A stretch of 57,562 nt of DNA from Physcocola sp002396385. Its GTDB lineage: Bacteria > Bacteroidota > Bacteroidia > Bacteroidales > Paludibacteraceae. The translations under genes were made by a program, and so were the position numbers. Below, one piece after another: positions 16,526 through 25,911 of the stretch (positions within the stretch are counted from its first letter, which is position 1; every line of letters starts with the position of its first letter). The stretch lies in assembly GCA_946535435.1 (NCBI GenBank), contig CAMNDM010000021.1, forward strand, positions 1-57,562. The letters are read 5' to 3'. The notes beneath the pieces were generated by a model. The model worked only from the letters and a program-made list of their open reading frames with translations, was not told the origin of the DNA and searched no databases.

Positions 16526-17350
16526 ATGATTACAATATCAATAGTAGTATACAAGACGGACGTTGGAGAGTTGGGAAGGTGCCTTTCTTCTCTCTCTTCT
16601 TCGTTGGTGAAAACAATTTATGTTGTAGACAATTCGGATGAGAAGTCTCTATCTGATTTCTGTAAGCAATATAAAAATGTTGTATATATTGGTAGTGAAA
16701 ATGTTGGTTACGGCTCTGGACATAATAAGGCTTTACGATTGGCTCTGAAAGATAATGATGTGCAATATCATCTTGTTATCAATTCTGATGTCTATTTTGA
16801 ACCAAATGTTCTTGACAAGATTGCCGATTATATGGACAAAAATCCTGATGTGGCACAGGTTCAGCCTTACGTATCTTATCCCGATGGAAGCCAACAAGAG
16901 ACCGTTAGACTCTTGCCAACTCCTATTGATCTGATTTTTAGACGTTTTTTGCCAAAGTCACTGGCCGAACGGTTGAATTACCGTTATACCTTATTGTTTT
17001 GGGATCATAAAACTCCTCTTAATATCGCTTATCATCAAGGCTCCTTTATGTTTTTCCGCCTTTCGGCACTTGAAAAGGTTGGCTTGTTTGACGAGCGTTT
17101 CTTCCTCTATCCCGAGGATATTGATATTACGAGACGTATGCACAAGTGTTTCCGGACTATGTTCTGGCCTAGTGTCAGCATTGTTCATGCTCATAGGGCT
17201 GCATCTTACAAGAACTCGAAAATGTTATTAATCCATATGTGGAATATGGTGAAGTATTTCAATAAATGGGGATGGTTTTTCGATAGGGAGCGAAAAGCTT
17301 GGAACAACGAGGTCTTGAGGGAGTTAAACTATAAAGGGTTTCGAAAATGA
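16526..17350 (+). CDS. Family 2 glycosyltransferase, rhamnosyltransferase-like
   Basis: 274 residues. Motifs are ISIVVYKTDVGELGRCLSSL, YVVDNSDEKS, ENVGYGSGHNKALRLAL, HLVINSDVYFEP and FFLYPEDIDITRRMHK. That 'ENVGYGxGHN ... NSDV ... YPEDxDxxRR' series is the pattern of WbbL/RfbN-like rhamnosyltransferases and relatives. It adds a sugar during repeat-unit assembly. The stop overlaps the ATG of the following epimerase by four bases (ATGA), so the two are translationally coupled. The gene is more AT-rich than the upstream glycosyltransferases, which may mark a separately acquired block. Confidence 0.87.
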   Translation: MITISIVVYKTDVGELGRCLSSLSSSLVKTIYVVDNSDEKSLSDFCKQYKNVVYIGSENVGYGSGHNKALRLALKDNDVQYHLVINSDVYFEPNVLDKIADYMDKNPDVAQVQPYVSYPDGSQQETVRLLPTPIDLIFRRFLPKSLAERLNYRYTLLFWDHKTPLNIAYHQGSFMFFRLSALEKVGLFDERFFLYPEDIDITRRMHKCFRTMFWPSVSIVHAHRAASYKNSKMLLIHMWNMVKYFNKWGWFFDRERKAWNNEVLRELNYKGFRK

Positions 17351-18390
17351 ACTACATAATTTTCGGTGGTACGGGTTTTATTGGGAACCATTTGGCTGAC
17401 CTCTTGTTTGAACAACATCCAGGCTCTGCTATCTGGAATCTTGATATCGTTGACCCTGACAAACTGCAGGGACTGACTGAGAAGGAACTCCAAGACTATA
17501 CTACAATCAAGAATTGGAAGTCGCCTGTTGTCGATGGTGGTTCCAGAAAATCTGTGTTTGCCTTTTGCGATGTGCGTAAGCCTATTGGCGAACTCCCTTT
17601 CACTCCGACTCCCGATGATGTGGTGTTTAATCTGGCTGCTGTTCACCGGACTCCCGGACATCCTGATTATGCTTACTTTGAAACAAATATCCGGGGCGCT
17701 GAAAATGTTTGTGCGTTCGCCGAAAAATATGGAATAAAAAATGTTGTTTTCACTTCTTCTATAGCTCCTTATGGAGCGTCTGAAGAACTGAAAACAGAAG
17801 ATACTCTTCCTACTCCAAATACTCCTTATGGCGTTTCGAAACTAATCGCCGAAAAAATACACTTGGCCTGGCAGAGGGGTGGGGCTGACCGAAAACTTAC
17901 TATTCTTCGGCCTGGTGTTGTGTTCGGAAAAGGGGAAAACGGAAACTTTACACGTCTCTATTGGGGTATTCGTAAACACATGTTTGCCTACCCTGGACGT
18001 AAAGACACCATTAAAGCCTGTGTTTATGTGAAAGAACTGGTAAGGTTTATTCTTTGGAATGTGGAATCGCGACCTTCTCTTTTGGGGTTGTTTAATTGCA
18101 CTTACGAACCTGCCTATACTATTGAACAGATTGTCGCTGTTATGAAGCAGACTACGGGGCTTACGCAATGGGTTCCATACATTCCTAATTTTGTGATTAT
18201 GCCGGTTGCCGCTTTCGCTATGTTGCTTGGATCTCCTATGGGTATTTGCCCTGCACGTGTAAAAAAATTGCAGATCTCTACCAATATCAGCGGTGTTAGT
18301 ATGGCACAGTCGGGTTATGACTTTAAGTGGAAGTTTGAAGAGGCTGTCGCTGATTGGTTTGACGATAATAATAAGACCTGCTTAGAGTAA
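17347..18390 (+). CDS. NAD-dependent epimerase/dehydratase family protein
   Basis: 347 residues of the extended short-chain dehydrogenase fold. The dinucleotide-binding motif IIFGGTGFIGNHLADLL is at the N-terminus; the catalytic Ser is in VFTSSIAPYG, and Tyr-Lys in TPYGVSKLIAEK. LTILRPGVVFGKGENGNF is also typical. It should modify a nucleotide-linked sugar or a lipid-linked sugar using NAD(P). The hydrophobic stretch NFVIMPVAAFAMLLGS near residue 280 is seen in some membrane-associated members. Family assignment is firm; substrate is not. Confidence 0.87.
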   Translation: MNYIIFGGTGFIGNHLADLLFEQHPGSAIWNLDIVDPDKLQGLTEKELQDYTTIKNWKSPVVDGGSRKSVFAFCDVRKPIGELPFTPTPDDVVFNLAAVHRTPGHPDYAYFETNIRGAENVCAFAEKYGIKNVVFTSSIAPYGASEELKTEDTLPTPNTPYGVSKLIAEKIHLAWQRGGADRKLTILRPGVVFGKGENGNFTRLYWGIRKHMFAYPGRKDTIKACVYVKELVRFILWNVESRPSLLGLFNCTYEPAYTIEQIVAVMKQTTGLTQWVPYIPNFVIMPVAAFAMLLGSPMGICPARVKKLQISTNISGVSMAQSGYDFKWKFEEAVADWFDDNNKTCLE

Positions 18391-18446
18391 TTCTTCCTTC
18401 TAGAAGATTGCCTCTTCGTTTGTCTTCCCCCTAAAAATACTTGTAT

Positions 18447-20246
18447 ATGACGGAATTATCTGTAAGAAAGTTTACCTCTTTCTTTTTAGACAATAAGCTG
18501 GCAATCATTGAGGGACTGACGTATGCCCTTGCTTTCTCGCTGAGTTTTCCAAAAGGATTTTCTGCATACACGCTTGGTGTGTGGTTTGCTATGTGTGTGC
18601 TTTTGTCTGTCGGACACTGGCGCGAAAACTTGTCTGCTGCTGTTTCTTGCAAGCAGTCGTGGCCGTCTGTGGCTTTGCTGTTGCTGTTTGCTATTGGTCT
18701 TTTATCTCTAACCTATGCTTCCGATGCTGGAGCTGTTATCCACCGGTTGTTTAATGCGCGTTTTCCTGTTTTTTGTATCCCTTTGGGTGTTTTACTTGCG
18801 AATGTCCGTGTCCCTTTGTCTCGTGTCCTAAAGTCTTATTTCTTTGGAGTCACCTGTTTTGTCCTCTACTCTTACCTGATGGTAGCTCTTATGATGAGCG
18901 ATAATCATTTCCTTGAGGCTCTTGACGGTGACGGGTGGAGTGGTCTTACTCATTTGTTTGGCGATGTTGTAAATAGGGCCTATACGAATACTAATGTTGT
19001 GCTGGCTGTTTTTTCTTCGGTTTTTCTCCTTCTGACAAATAAGGTCCAGCGGCGCTATTATTGGATATATGGACTAGCACTTGCCATTATATCCTTTTTT
19101 CTATTTGTCAACACTTCGCGTATGGTGTTGCTCTCGGCTATGGCTGTCGTCTTTGTAATAGCATTGTCTTTTGTTTCTACCAATAGAAGACTTTTTGTAG
19201 GTGGGGGCATTTTCTTCCTTTTGCTGTGTTGTGCCGTGTTGTTAACCGATAATCGGATTTCAAACTCTTTTAATACTATTGTAAATTCTTTTGCCGATGG
19301 AACTACTTCCTTTTCCGATCCACGCTTTATGATTTGGAAGGCAGGAGTCGCAATTGACCCGCATACGTTCCTTTGGGGATATGGTGAAAACAATGTTGAT
19401 GGATTCCTGTTCCAAGAGTATGAGCGGATGGGCTGGGCAGAAGGTATTGCCTGGCATTACCTGTGCCATAACCAGTATTTGGAATTGTATTTGGAACTGG
19501 GATTGCCTGGACTTTTGACTTTTGTAGGAGCTATGGCTCTAGCCGTGTTGGCTGTAACAAAGAAATATAAACGTTTTACTGCTTCTTTTGTGATGCTCTT
19601 TGCCTTGATTATGTTTACCGAATGCTATATTTCAAGAACCGCTGGCGCCTTGTTCTTCGCTTTTTTCTTGTCTGTGGTTTGTATGTCAGAGGGGGCAGAT
19701 GCACATTTGCCAGTTCCTGAAAGATTTCTGACTGCCCGGCATAAGATTGGCGTCTCTTTGCTTGCCGCTTTTTCTGTTATAGCTCTTTTGTTTGTTTTCG
19801 TTTACCGGCACAAAATGGCCGAGTGCTACACCTTGTCGAAAGCGAACGATATCGTTGTGGCGAATGAACAGCGCGATGGGCTTCCTCTCTATCGTCTTGA
19901 CGCTTATTCCAGGTGTTCTGCTGCCGATAATAATGCTTTTTCTTATTATGTATTCTTTATTTCGAGAAACCATAAACAGAAGGTCCGTTTTGACATTGAC
20001 TGTTTTGTCTCGGATGATTTTAGTGGCGATTGGGCTTTTATTGCTAATCTTGATAAAGAACACCGTACCTTAAAGAATGTTTTTTACAATATGGCTGCAA
20101 AAGGCTCTTGGCAGACTCTGACGATAGACTTACCTCCGGGCGACAACTTTGTCAATCTTGATATGGGGAAAAAGGGCGTTGACGATTTCTCTGCTCTACG
20201 TGGTTTTGTCCTTTATTCAAATCCACGTTGGGTCGAGATTAATTGA
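18447..20246 (+). CDS. O-antigen ligase/polymerase family membrane protein
   Basis: 599 residues from the ATG at 18447; a TTG two codons earlier is the only alternative. The first ~420 residues contain about 11 hydrophobic segments. The Wzy_C/WaaL motif appears in the large periplasmic loop as HNQYLELYLELGLPGLL, preceded by DPRFMIWKAGVA. A ~160-residue C-terminal domain without helices follows the last membrane segment (FSVIALLFVFVYRH), an addition not needed by classical ligases. In Bacteroidota such proteins attach or polymerise surface polysaccharide. As the cluster also has an EpsG-type polymerase, ligation is the more likely role here, by inference. Confidence 0.83.
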   Translation: MTELSVRKFTSFFLDNKLAIIEGLTYALAFSLSFPKGFSAYTLGVWFAMCVLLSVGHWRENLSAAVSCKQSWPSVALLLLFAIGLLSLTYASDAGAVIHRLFNARFPVFCIPLGVLLANVRVPLSRVLKSYFFGVTCFVLYSYLMVALMMSDNHFLEALDGDGWSGLTHLFGDVVNRAYTNTNVVLAVFSSVFLLLTNKVQRRYYWIYGLALAIISFFLFVNTSRMVLLSAMAVVFVIALSFVSTNRRLFVGGGIFFLLLCCAVLLTDNRISNSFNTIVNSFADGTTSFSDPRFMIWKAGVAIDPHTFLWGYGENNVDGFLFQEYERMGWAEGIAWHYLCHNQYLELYLELGLPGLLTFVGAMALAVLAVTKKYKRFTASFVMLFALIMFTECYISRTAGALFFAFFLSVVCMSEGADAHLPVPERFLTARHKIGVSLLAAFSVIALLFVFVYRHKMAECYTLSKANDIVVANEQRDGLPLYRLDAYSRCSAADNNAFSYYVFFISRNHKQKVRFDIDCFVSDDFSGDWAFIANLDKEHRTLKNVFYNMAAKGSWQTLTIDLPPGDNFVNLDMGKKGVDDFSALRGFVLYSNPRWVEIN

Positions 20247-20341
20247 TGGTTACATTGCTGCTGACAAATCTCCCTACATAAAGTTTTTGTATGTGCCCTG
20301 TCTACTATATTAAACCTTTAATGTTTAAGATTTATTAATCC

Positions 20342-21247
20342 ATGAAGAATATCATACTTGTTTTATCTCTAGTACTGCCTTTTTCTGGTTTTGCTAAGAA
20401 TAAAGAAAGCTGCGTATGGGAAGGTTTGAAATGGATTCTAGGCGAAGAGGAAAACAATATTTTTTAAGTTCAAGTTCCCATAAACTACGATTTGATTTTC
20501 GTTCCCGATTACAAAGTTCCTATTGGGGGCAATTCGGCCAACCATTGGAAAAAAGCCATTCTTAGTTTTCTGTCTCGTCCGAAAGAAGAGGAAGAGCTTA
20601 AATTGTGGAACGCATGTAATTTGGAGACAAATGGGAAACTGGAATATGAACTCAATTCCGAAAACAAGCGTGCCAACCGAATTTTTGGAGGCTGGACTCA
20701 AGATTCTATCTTTATTAATGATAGCAAGATAGGTACCTTTACCTATCGGTATTCCGCTAAGTTTGACAGCCTGTTTATTGTTGTCAGACGCGCAGATGCC
20801 CCTTTCCCGTCTTCGAAAACACTATTAACAAATGGCCATTTATCTACTACAACAACAGAAAAAAAAGCAACTCCCGAAGGTGCCAACAATATAAGAGGAA
20901 CTTGGAAGTTTGGAAATAGTTACATCATTTTCGATGAGCTACAAACAAATGCAAACGATACAAATGAAGGCTTTTTACAAACCCAGTCGGCAGATTCCTC
21001 CCAAAAAGGAATGATGCGAATGTATAGTATATCTAACGACCAACCACCGGTTCAAGGTTTCCCCAAACTGTCTTTGACTTATTGGATTAAAGGCAACAGG
21101 CTCTGTTTGTGTGATGAGAGAACGCATATGTGCGAAATTCCGTTCAGACTTTCGGCCGATGGTTCGGAAATCTACATTGTTCTTACCCGTTCGAAACTCA
21201 ACAAACAGCAAAAGGAACTGATTAAGAAATACAAGCCAAGCTACTGA
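20342..21247 (+). pseudogene. Secreted protein of unknown function, interrupted by one in-frame TAA
   Basis: An ATG at 20342 opens a good signal peptide (MKNIILVLSLVLPFSGFA) and runs 41 codons to a TAA at 20465-20467. The same frame then continues open for another 260 codons to 21247, through VQVPINYDLIFVPDYKVPIG. No frameshift is involved: a single stop codon splits one gene. Restart at internal TTG 20492 would lack the signal peptide. The downstream part has a beta-rich look (RGTWKFGNSYIIFDEL, FPKLSLTYWIKGNRLCLCDE) but I do not recognise a family. It may be a recent pseudogene, a sequencing error, or a read-through case. It lies just beyond the polysaccharide cluster. Confidence 0.7.
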
Positions 21248-21460
21248 CTGTTTTATAAATATTAATCATGTCTTTTCAATTTGGCCGTTTGTAAATTAGC
21301 AATTGAAAATTGCTGGTGAAAATCAATAAAACACAATCTGTGACTCTGTTTTTTCTTTGGTTGTTGAAATACCGTAATAATGTCCTTCCCTGTGTTGTCC
21401 GATGAGAAAATCGTCTGCAAAAAAGAAATGAATGTATCAAACAGAGGTGCATGATAACAG

Positions 21461-21504
21461 AAAGGTGTGCCAAAATTGGACCTTCCCAATTATGACACAC
21501 CCTT
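21461..21504. terminator. Long hairpin terminator between convergent units
   Basis: AAAGGTGTG...CACACCCTTT with an inner AATTGG/CCAATT pairing gives a long, slightly bulged stem. It lies 25 bases beyond the end of the minus-strand operon (21530) and also faces the plus-strand pseudogene, so it may act in both directions. Confidence 0.65.
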
Positions 21505-21529
21505 TGTCTCACCTGTTAAGATGTTGCAA

Positions 21530-22813
21530 TTATGCTTTTTCGCACTCTTTGTTCCGCTTTTTGCTGAATATGTAACCAACTCCTAGTGGAATAAGGTAAA
21601 GCAGGGCAATGAATAACGTTGTTAGTTTGTTGTTCGGAATTTTCATCTGCCCAGCCTCACAACTGTCGAGTGGCTCACTGAATGTTGGAATGTTTTTCAG
21701 CGCCCACTTGTTCACTACCGTTCCTTTCTTTATGATCATTAGACCAGGACTGCTGCGTATAATGGTCTTTAACATGATTTCGTCGGCATTCAGATATTCG
21801 TATTTGGCATTTGTGGCGGCCAAATAACTGTTCATCTCTTCTGTCCCTTCGCTTGTGGCGGTTAGACAGTAGAATTTGTAACCATGCGCATGCGCATATT
21901 CGTAGGCGGAATTTACTTTTTCGCTGTTGTCGTAGTGACAACCTCCCGGATTGGTGACAATGTTGAATTCGGTCAGGTTGTGCGCCACTAGCAAGAATAC
22001 ATAATTTGTGTCTTCCAATACAAGGTCGGTGATGTCGCCATCGTCTGAATGGTTGAGTACAAAGTCGTGGATTGGCGGTTCGTAACCTTTCTCTACTATC
22101 TCGTTTTTGCTGTCAACAAAGTGCCACGAAGTGTCTTTCGGGTAATTTTGCATGTTGAACTCTTGTTTGACTCCGTTTTTCTCGTAGATGAAGGTGGTTC
22201 TTATGCTATCCTTTTTTGCTCCTTCCGGATAAGACATGCCTTCCTGTATGTTTGCTCCTATTCTGTATGGACGGAAGTCCATGATTGGCAGGTTTTGGAA
22301 ACAGTATACGGAAATGATGAGCGAAAATACAAATGTGTATCCCAATACAGCCCATTCCGCTTTTTTACAGAAGCCGCGCTTGCTATAGCCCAACCATTCC
22401 CATATCAATACTACTGCTGCTAATAATATAACGTTTTTCCAGAATGTTTGCCAGTTGGTGATAACCAGCGCATCCCCAAAACAGCCGCAATCGCTTACTG
22501 GATTGGCTATTGCCAAATAGAGGGTCAGAGGGGTGTAGAATACCATAAAGGCGAGGGTGCCGAGGGTAACTATCTTTTTCTGTATGCCTAATAAAAGCCC
22601 GACTCCCAGCACGAATTCTACTGCCGACATGATTGTCATGCCTGAGAAACCGAGCACCTTAAGCGCATCCCAATGAAAGGCGTTCAGGTAATCGGTTATT
22701 TTGTACAGACCTCCTAACGGGTCAACGGCTTTTACAAAGCCCGAGAATACGAATACTGCACCTACAAACAACTGTAGTGCCAGTACAATGCGTTCTTTCG
22801 TCTTGTCGCTCAT
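21530..22813 (-). CDS. BT_3928-type membrane protein with DoxX/MauE-like N-terminus
   Basis: 427 residues. The first ~180 residues hold five hydrophobic helices with FVFSGFVKAVDPLGGLYKI and NPVSDCGCFGDALVI, the DoxX/MauE-like pattern including the DCGCFGD motif. A soluble ~210-residue domain follows (TEFNIVTNPGGCHYDNSEKV has the look of a redox-type fold), then a final helix near residue 400 and a basic tail. Proteins of this architecture are conserved in Bacteroidota under the name BT_3928 family; the function is unproven. MauE/DoxX relatives act in thiol-disulfide chemistry, and the paired cysteines here are consistent with that. It is the last gene of a tight minus-strand run, 12 bases after its neighbour. 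Confidence 0.78.
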   Translation of the reverse strand: MSDKTKERIVLALQLFVGAVFVFSGFVKAVDPLGGLYKITDYLNAFHWDALKVLGFSGMTIMSAVEFVLGVGLLLGIQKKIVTLGTLAFMVFYTPLTLYLAIANPVSDCGCFGDALVITNWQTFWKNVILLAAVVLIWEWLGYSKRGFCKKAEWAVLGYTFVFSLIISVYCFQNLPIMDFRPYRIGANIQEGMSYPEGAKKDSIRTTFIYEKNGVKQEFNMQNYPKDTSWHFVDSKNEIVEKGYEPPIHDFVLNHSDDGDITDLVLEDTNYVFLLVAHNLTEFNIVTNPGGCHYDNSEKVNSAYEYAHAHGYKFYCLTATSEGTEEMNSYLAATNAKYEYLNADEIMLKTIIRSSPGLMIIKKGTVVNKWALKNIPTFSEPLDSCEAGQMKIPNNKLTTLFIALLYLIPLGVGYIFSKKRNKECEKA

Positions 22814-22825
22814 ATATGTATGTTT

Positions 22826-23179
22826 TTATTGTTGTCTTTTTATTTCCTCTTCTATTAATTGGTCTGCAAGTATTATGCAGTCGGGGCAGGGAAAGCGGTA
22901 TGTGCCCTTTATCTCAATGCATTTGTCGCTTCCTGCTTTTGCGGCAAATGTCTCGTTTATTGGCCCGAAACCTTTTTGTCGCAACAGGTAGTTTGCGGCA
23001 TACACTGCTCCGCATACGCCATCTGGCGCTCTCCCTCCCCGGTATTCCGCAAACTTGTCCACTAGGTCATCCTTAATCGCAAACTCTTGCTGGAATCCTT
23101 TTAGTATTGCCTGAGCACAGGTGTAGTTGCACGGTGGGGTGCGGAAATATGAAATGGACTTTTGTCTGTCTGGATTCAT
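22826..23179 (-). CDS. C_GCAxxG_C_C family protein
   Basis: 117 residues, small and cysteine-rich. The order NYTCAQAILKGFQQEF, GGRAPDGVCGAVYAA and FPCPDCIILADQLI reproduces the CGCAxxGxCC-type cysteine pattern of this family, thought to bind a metal or iron-sulfur centre. The cellular role is unknown. It sits between the helicase gene (9-base gap) and the BT_3928-type gene (12-base gap), so all are co-transcribed. Its pairing with a MauE/DoxX-like membrane protein hints at a redox partnership, which is inference. Confidence 0.75.
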   Translation of the reverse strand: MNPDRQKSISYFRTPPCNYTCAQAILKGFQQEFAIKDDLVDKFAEYRGGRAPDGVCGAVYAANYLLRQKGFGPINETFAAKAGSDKCIEIKGTYRFPCPDCIILADQLIEEEIKRQQ

Positions 23180-23188
23180 TAATAAAAT

Positions 23189-24505
23189 TTATTTTATTAG
23201 TTCGAATATGGTTTTTATTCCTTTTATCTTCTCGTTTTCAATCCTTTTCAACAGGCTGTTTGCCTTTGTTGCTTCGACTGCCGCCATCGCATAGCGTTCT
23301 TTCACTTCCACAATCCCGAGCTCGTCTTTTGTCAGTCCGCCTTTCTGTATCAGAAAACCCACTACGTCGCCTTTACTGATTTTGTCGCGTTTCCCTTTCC
23401 CGATGTAGATGGTAGACCATTCTGGTGGTGGCGGAATAGGACTGCCTTCCTGCACTTTCTCTTTTAGCATCTTCGGAAGGAACTCCGGACGCATTTCGTT
23501 GATGTAGAGTATGACAAAGGCTTGTCCCGATGCGTTCATTCGTGCCGTTCGCCCGTTTCTGTGAGTAAAAACCTCTGCGCTATTGGGCAGATGGTAGTGG
23601 ATGATGTAGTCTACTTCCGGTATGTCGAGACCACGTGACGCCAAATCGGTCGATATCAGGCAATTTACCGACCCGTTCCGAAACAGGCATATTGCCTTCT
23701 CTCGGTCGGGCTGTTCCATTCCCCCGTGGAAACACATGCATGATATGCCTTGTTGGTGTAGGTAGTTGGCTATGCGGTCGGCGCTTTCTCTAAAATTGGC
23801 GAATATGATGCTTTTCCCTTTGCCAAGATGACATAATAGTTCTTTTAGCGCAGGTAGTTTGTCTTTTTCAACCGAAACCACTTCTTTCAACTCTAAACCT
23901 TTGGTTGGCTCGTCTGTCCTTAAAAAGTCGATTCTTGTTGGTGACGATATCTTTAGGAAGTCTGGTATCTCTATGGCTTCTGTTGCCGATAATAACACCT
24001 TCTTTTCTGCCGAATGCATGTGTTTGACTATAAATTCCATTTCTTCGCAGAATCCGAACTCTAGAGATTTGTCGAATTCATCGAGAATTATGGTTTTTAT
24101 TGTCCCCGGGTCGAAACTGTTGTGTTTAATGTGGTCTACAATTCTACCGGGAGTCCCAATCAGCACATCTGGGGGTGCTTCGGTTAGGGAGCGTTGCTCT
24201 TTTTCGAACGGGTGACCTCCGTAGGTGCAGAATGCGCGGAACCCAGAACCCATCTGTTGGAATACTTGTGCTATCTGCAAGGCCAGCTCTCGCGCAGGAA
24301 CAATAATCGCTGTGCTTATTTGCTTTTTGCCGGGCTGTAGCATTTTGACAATTGGAAGCAGATAGGCAAGGGTCTTTCCTGTCCCTGTAGGCGATAGAAT
24401 GAGTGTCGCGTCTTCTTTCGGAATCACAGAAAGTGCTTTTTCCTGCATTCCGTTCAAGGCGCTTATGCCCATCCGTTCTAATATCTTGGTTGTAGTCTCG
24501 TTCAT
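23189..24505 (-). CDS. DEAD-box RNA helicase, DbpA-like
   Basis: 438 residues. Helicase motifs in order: Q motif (GISALNGMQEKAL), I (LSPTGTGKT), Ia (VPARELALQ), Ib (GTPGRIVDH), II (ILDEFDKSL, so DEFD not DEAD), III (LLSATE), IV-V (LISTDLASRGLDIPEVD) and VI (HRNGRTAR). The C-terminal ~70 residues (YIGKGKRDKISKGDVVGFL) fit the DbpA RNA-binding domain, which in E. coli targets 23S rRNA helix 92. A role in ribosome assembly is therefore likely. The DEFD variant of motif II is unusual. It starts six bases after the Mur ligase stop in the same operon. Confidence 0.88.
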   Translation of the reverse strand: MNETTTKILERMGISALNGMQEKALSVIPKEDATLILSPTGTGKTLAYLLPIVKMLQPGKKQISTAIIVPARELALQIAQVFQQMGSGFRAFCTYGGHPFEKEQRSLTEAPPDVLIGTPGRIVDHIKHNSFDPGTIKTIILDEFDKSLEFGFCEEMEFIVKHMHSAEKKVLLSATEAIEIPDFLKISSPTRIDFLRTDEPTKGLELKEVVSVEKDKLPALKELLCHLGKGKSIIFANFRESADRIANYLHQQGISCMCFHGGMEQPDREKAICLFRNGSVNCLISTDLASRGLDIPEVDYIIHYHLPNSAEVFTHRNGRTARMNASGQAFVILYINEMRPEFLPKMLKEKVQEGSPIPPPPEWSTIYIGKGKRDKISKGDVVGFLIQKGGLTKDELGIVEVKERYAMAAVEATKANSLLKRIENEKIKGIKTIFELIK

Positions 24506-24511
24506 GAATCT

Positions 24512-25891
24512 TTATTTTACTACTTCGTTGAATATCTTTTTTGCGAAGTCGCTCAAACTGTTGTCGCGGGCGCCCATAGTAAGTATGACATCGCCTGGTT
24601 TGATATTCATCTTTATGTAAGGTGGCATAAGGTCGCGGTTCCCGAAATACAATACGTGTCCGTTCTCGAATTTCATACGGTCAGCCACATCACTGCTGGT
24701 AACCGTGCGCTCCACCGTTCCTCCTGCGTAATAGACGTCGCTTAGCAGGAAGTAGTCTTCCTTGCGCAATACTTTCAACACTTCGGCTTCGAGTTCTTCG
24801 TGCATAAATTTCAGAGGCCCGAATCCATGGGGTTGGAACCACGCCCACACACGTTTGCCAATTGTCTGGCATGCTTTTATGGCACACACCACTTCTGCCG
24901 GATTGTGTGCGAAGTCGTCGATAACACAACAGCCGTTCGCCTCGCCGGCGAGCTGTGTGCGCCTGTAAATGCCACGGTAGCTGCCCATGGCTTTTGCACT
25001 GTCTTTTACCGGTATGCCGATGGCTGAGCATATGGCTGTTGCGGCTAATGCGTTTTCCATGTTGTGGCGTCCTATGACGGGAATGGAGAAAGGTGTGCCG
25101 TTACATTTGAAAGAGATGGAAAAACCTTCTTGCTTGAATTCGGTCCCGTTGTAGCCTGCCTCGTCGTTGTCTGTCCCAAAGTCATTTTTTGCGTTTACAC
25201 TCAGTTGCTTCGACATAGGGTGGCTTTGGTTGGCTATGAACACTTTCGATGTGTGCGCTTTGAACTGGCTAAAGAGGTCCATCAGTACGTCGTACTCTTT
25301 ATGGTCGCGGTCAACATTAAGTACTGCCGATATTTCCGGATGGTAGCTGACTATTGAACCGTCGCTTTCGTCTGATTCTATAACCAACCAATCGCTTTTC
25401 CCGTTCCATGCGTTCCCTGGCAGGCCTTTCTCTTGAAGGGATACGAGTCCGGCTCCGCTCATTATCGATGGGTCGTATCCACATTCTTGCATAATGTGAA
25501 AGACCATTGCTGTTGTTGTCGATTTCCCAGACGTTCCGCCTATGGCAATGGTGCGGGCTTTTGCCGAGATGGCGGCCAGCAACTCCGAACGTTTCATTAC
25601 ATCAATGCCTAACTCACGTGCTTTCGATAGTTCTACATTCGTGTCCTCAATGGCGGTAGATATAATAACGACGTCAACATCGGCAGTAATACCCGTGGCA
25701 TCTTGTTTGTAGCAACAGATTCCCTGTTGTTCGAGTTGTTCCTGTATCTGTAACTTGGTCGCATTTCCGAATTGGCGGTCGCTTCCCGATACTTTTTTCC
25801 CGCAACCGCATAGGTATTGTGCAATAGCACTCATTCCTGTTCCAGCTATTCCTATAAAGAAAAAGTGGTTATACTTGGTGTAATTATTCAT
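24512..25891 (-). CDS. Mur ligase family protein (MurC/Mpl-like)
   Basis: 459 residues from the ATG at 25891; an upstream in-frame start at 26014 would run across a terminator hairpin and into the neighbour, so it is rejected. The N-terminal Rossmann motif FFIGIAGTGMSAIAQYLCG is that of MurC and Mpl. The ATP loop reads IGGTSGKSTTTAM, not the usual GTHGKTTT. Further motifs are ESDESDGSI, NVDRDHKEYD, GRHNMENALAA, YRRTQL and VIDDFAHNPAEV. Members join an amino acid or peptide to UDP-N-acetylmuramate. Whether this is the essential MurC, a recycling Mpl or a third paralogue is not decidable here; the altered loop and the HN in DDFAHNP favour a paralogue. Confidence 0.8.
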   Translation of the reverse strand: MNNYTKYNHFFFIGIAGTGMSAIAQYLCGCGKKVSGSDRQFGNATKLQIQEQLEQQGICCYKQDATGITADVDVVIISTAIEDTNVELSKARELGIDVMKRSELLAAISAKARTIAIGGTSGKSTTTAMVFHIMQECGYDPSIMSGAGLVSLQEKGLPGNAWNGKSDWLVIESDESDGSIVSYHPEISAVLNVDRDHKEYDVLMDLFSQFKAHTSKVFIANQSHPMSKQLSVNAKNDFGTDNDEAGYNGTEFKQEGFSISFKCNGTPFSIPVIGRHNMENALAATAICSAIGIPVKDSAKAMGSYRGIYRRTQLAGEANGCCVIDDFAHNPAEVVCAIKACQTIGKRVWAWFQPHGFGPLKFMHEELEAEVLKVLRKEDYFLLSDVYYAGGTVERTVTSSDVADRMKFENGHVLYFGNRDLMPPYIKMNIKPGDVILTMGARDNSLSDFAKKIFNEVVK

Positions 25892-25911
25892 TGTTTTACT
25901 TTTATAATAAA

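Noticed and set aside
21262..21512. Two short minus-strand frames beyond the BT_3928-type operon
   Set aside because: They include the terminator hairpin and have no recognisable features.
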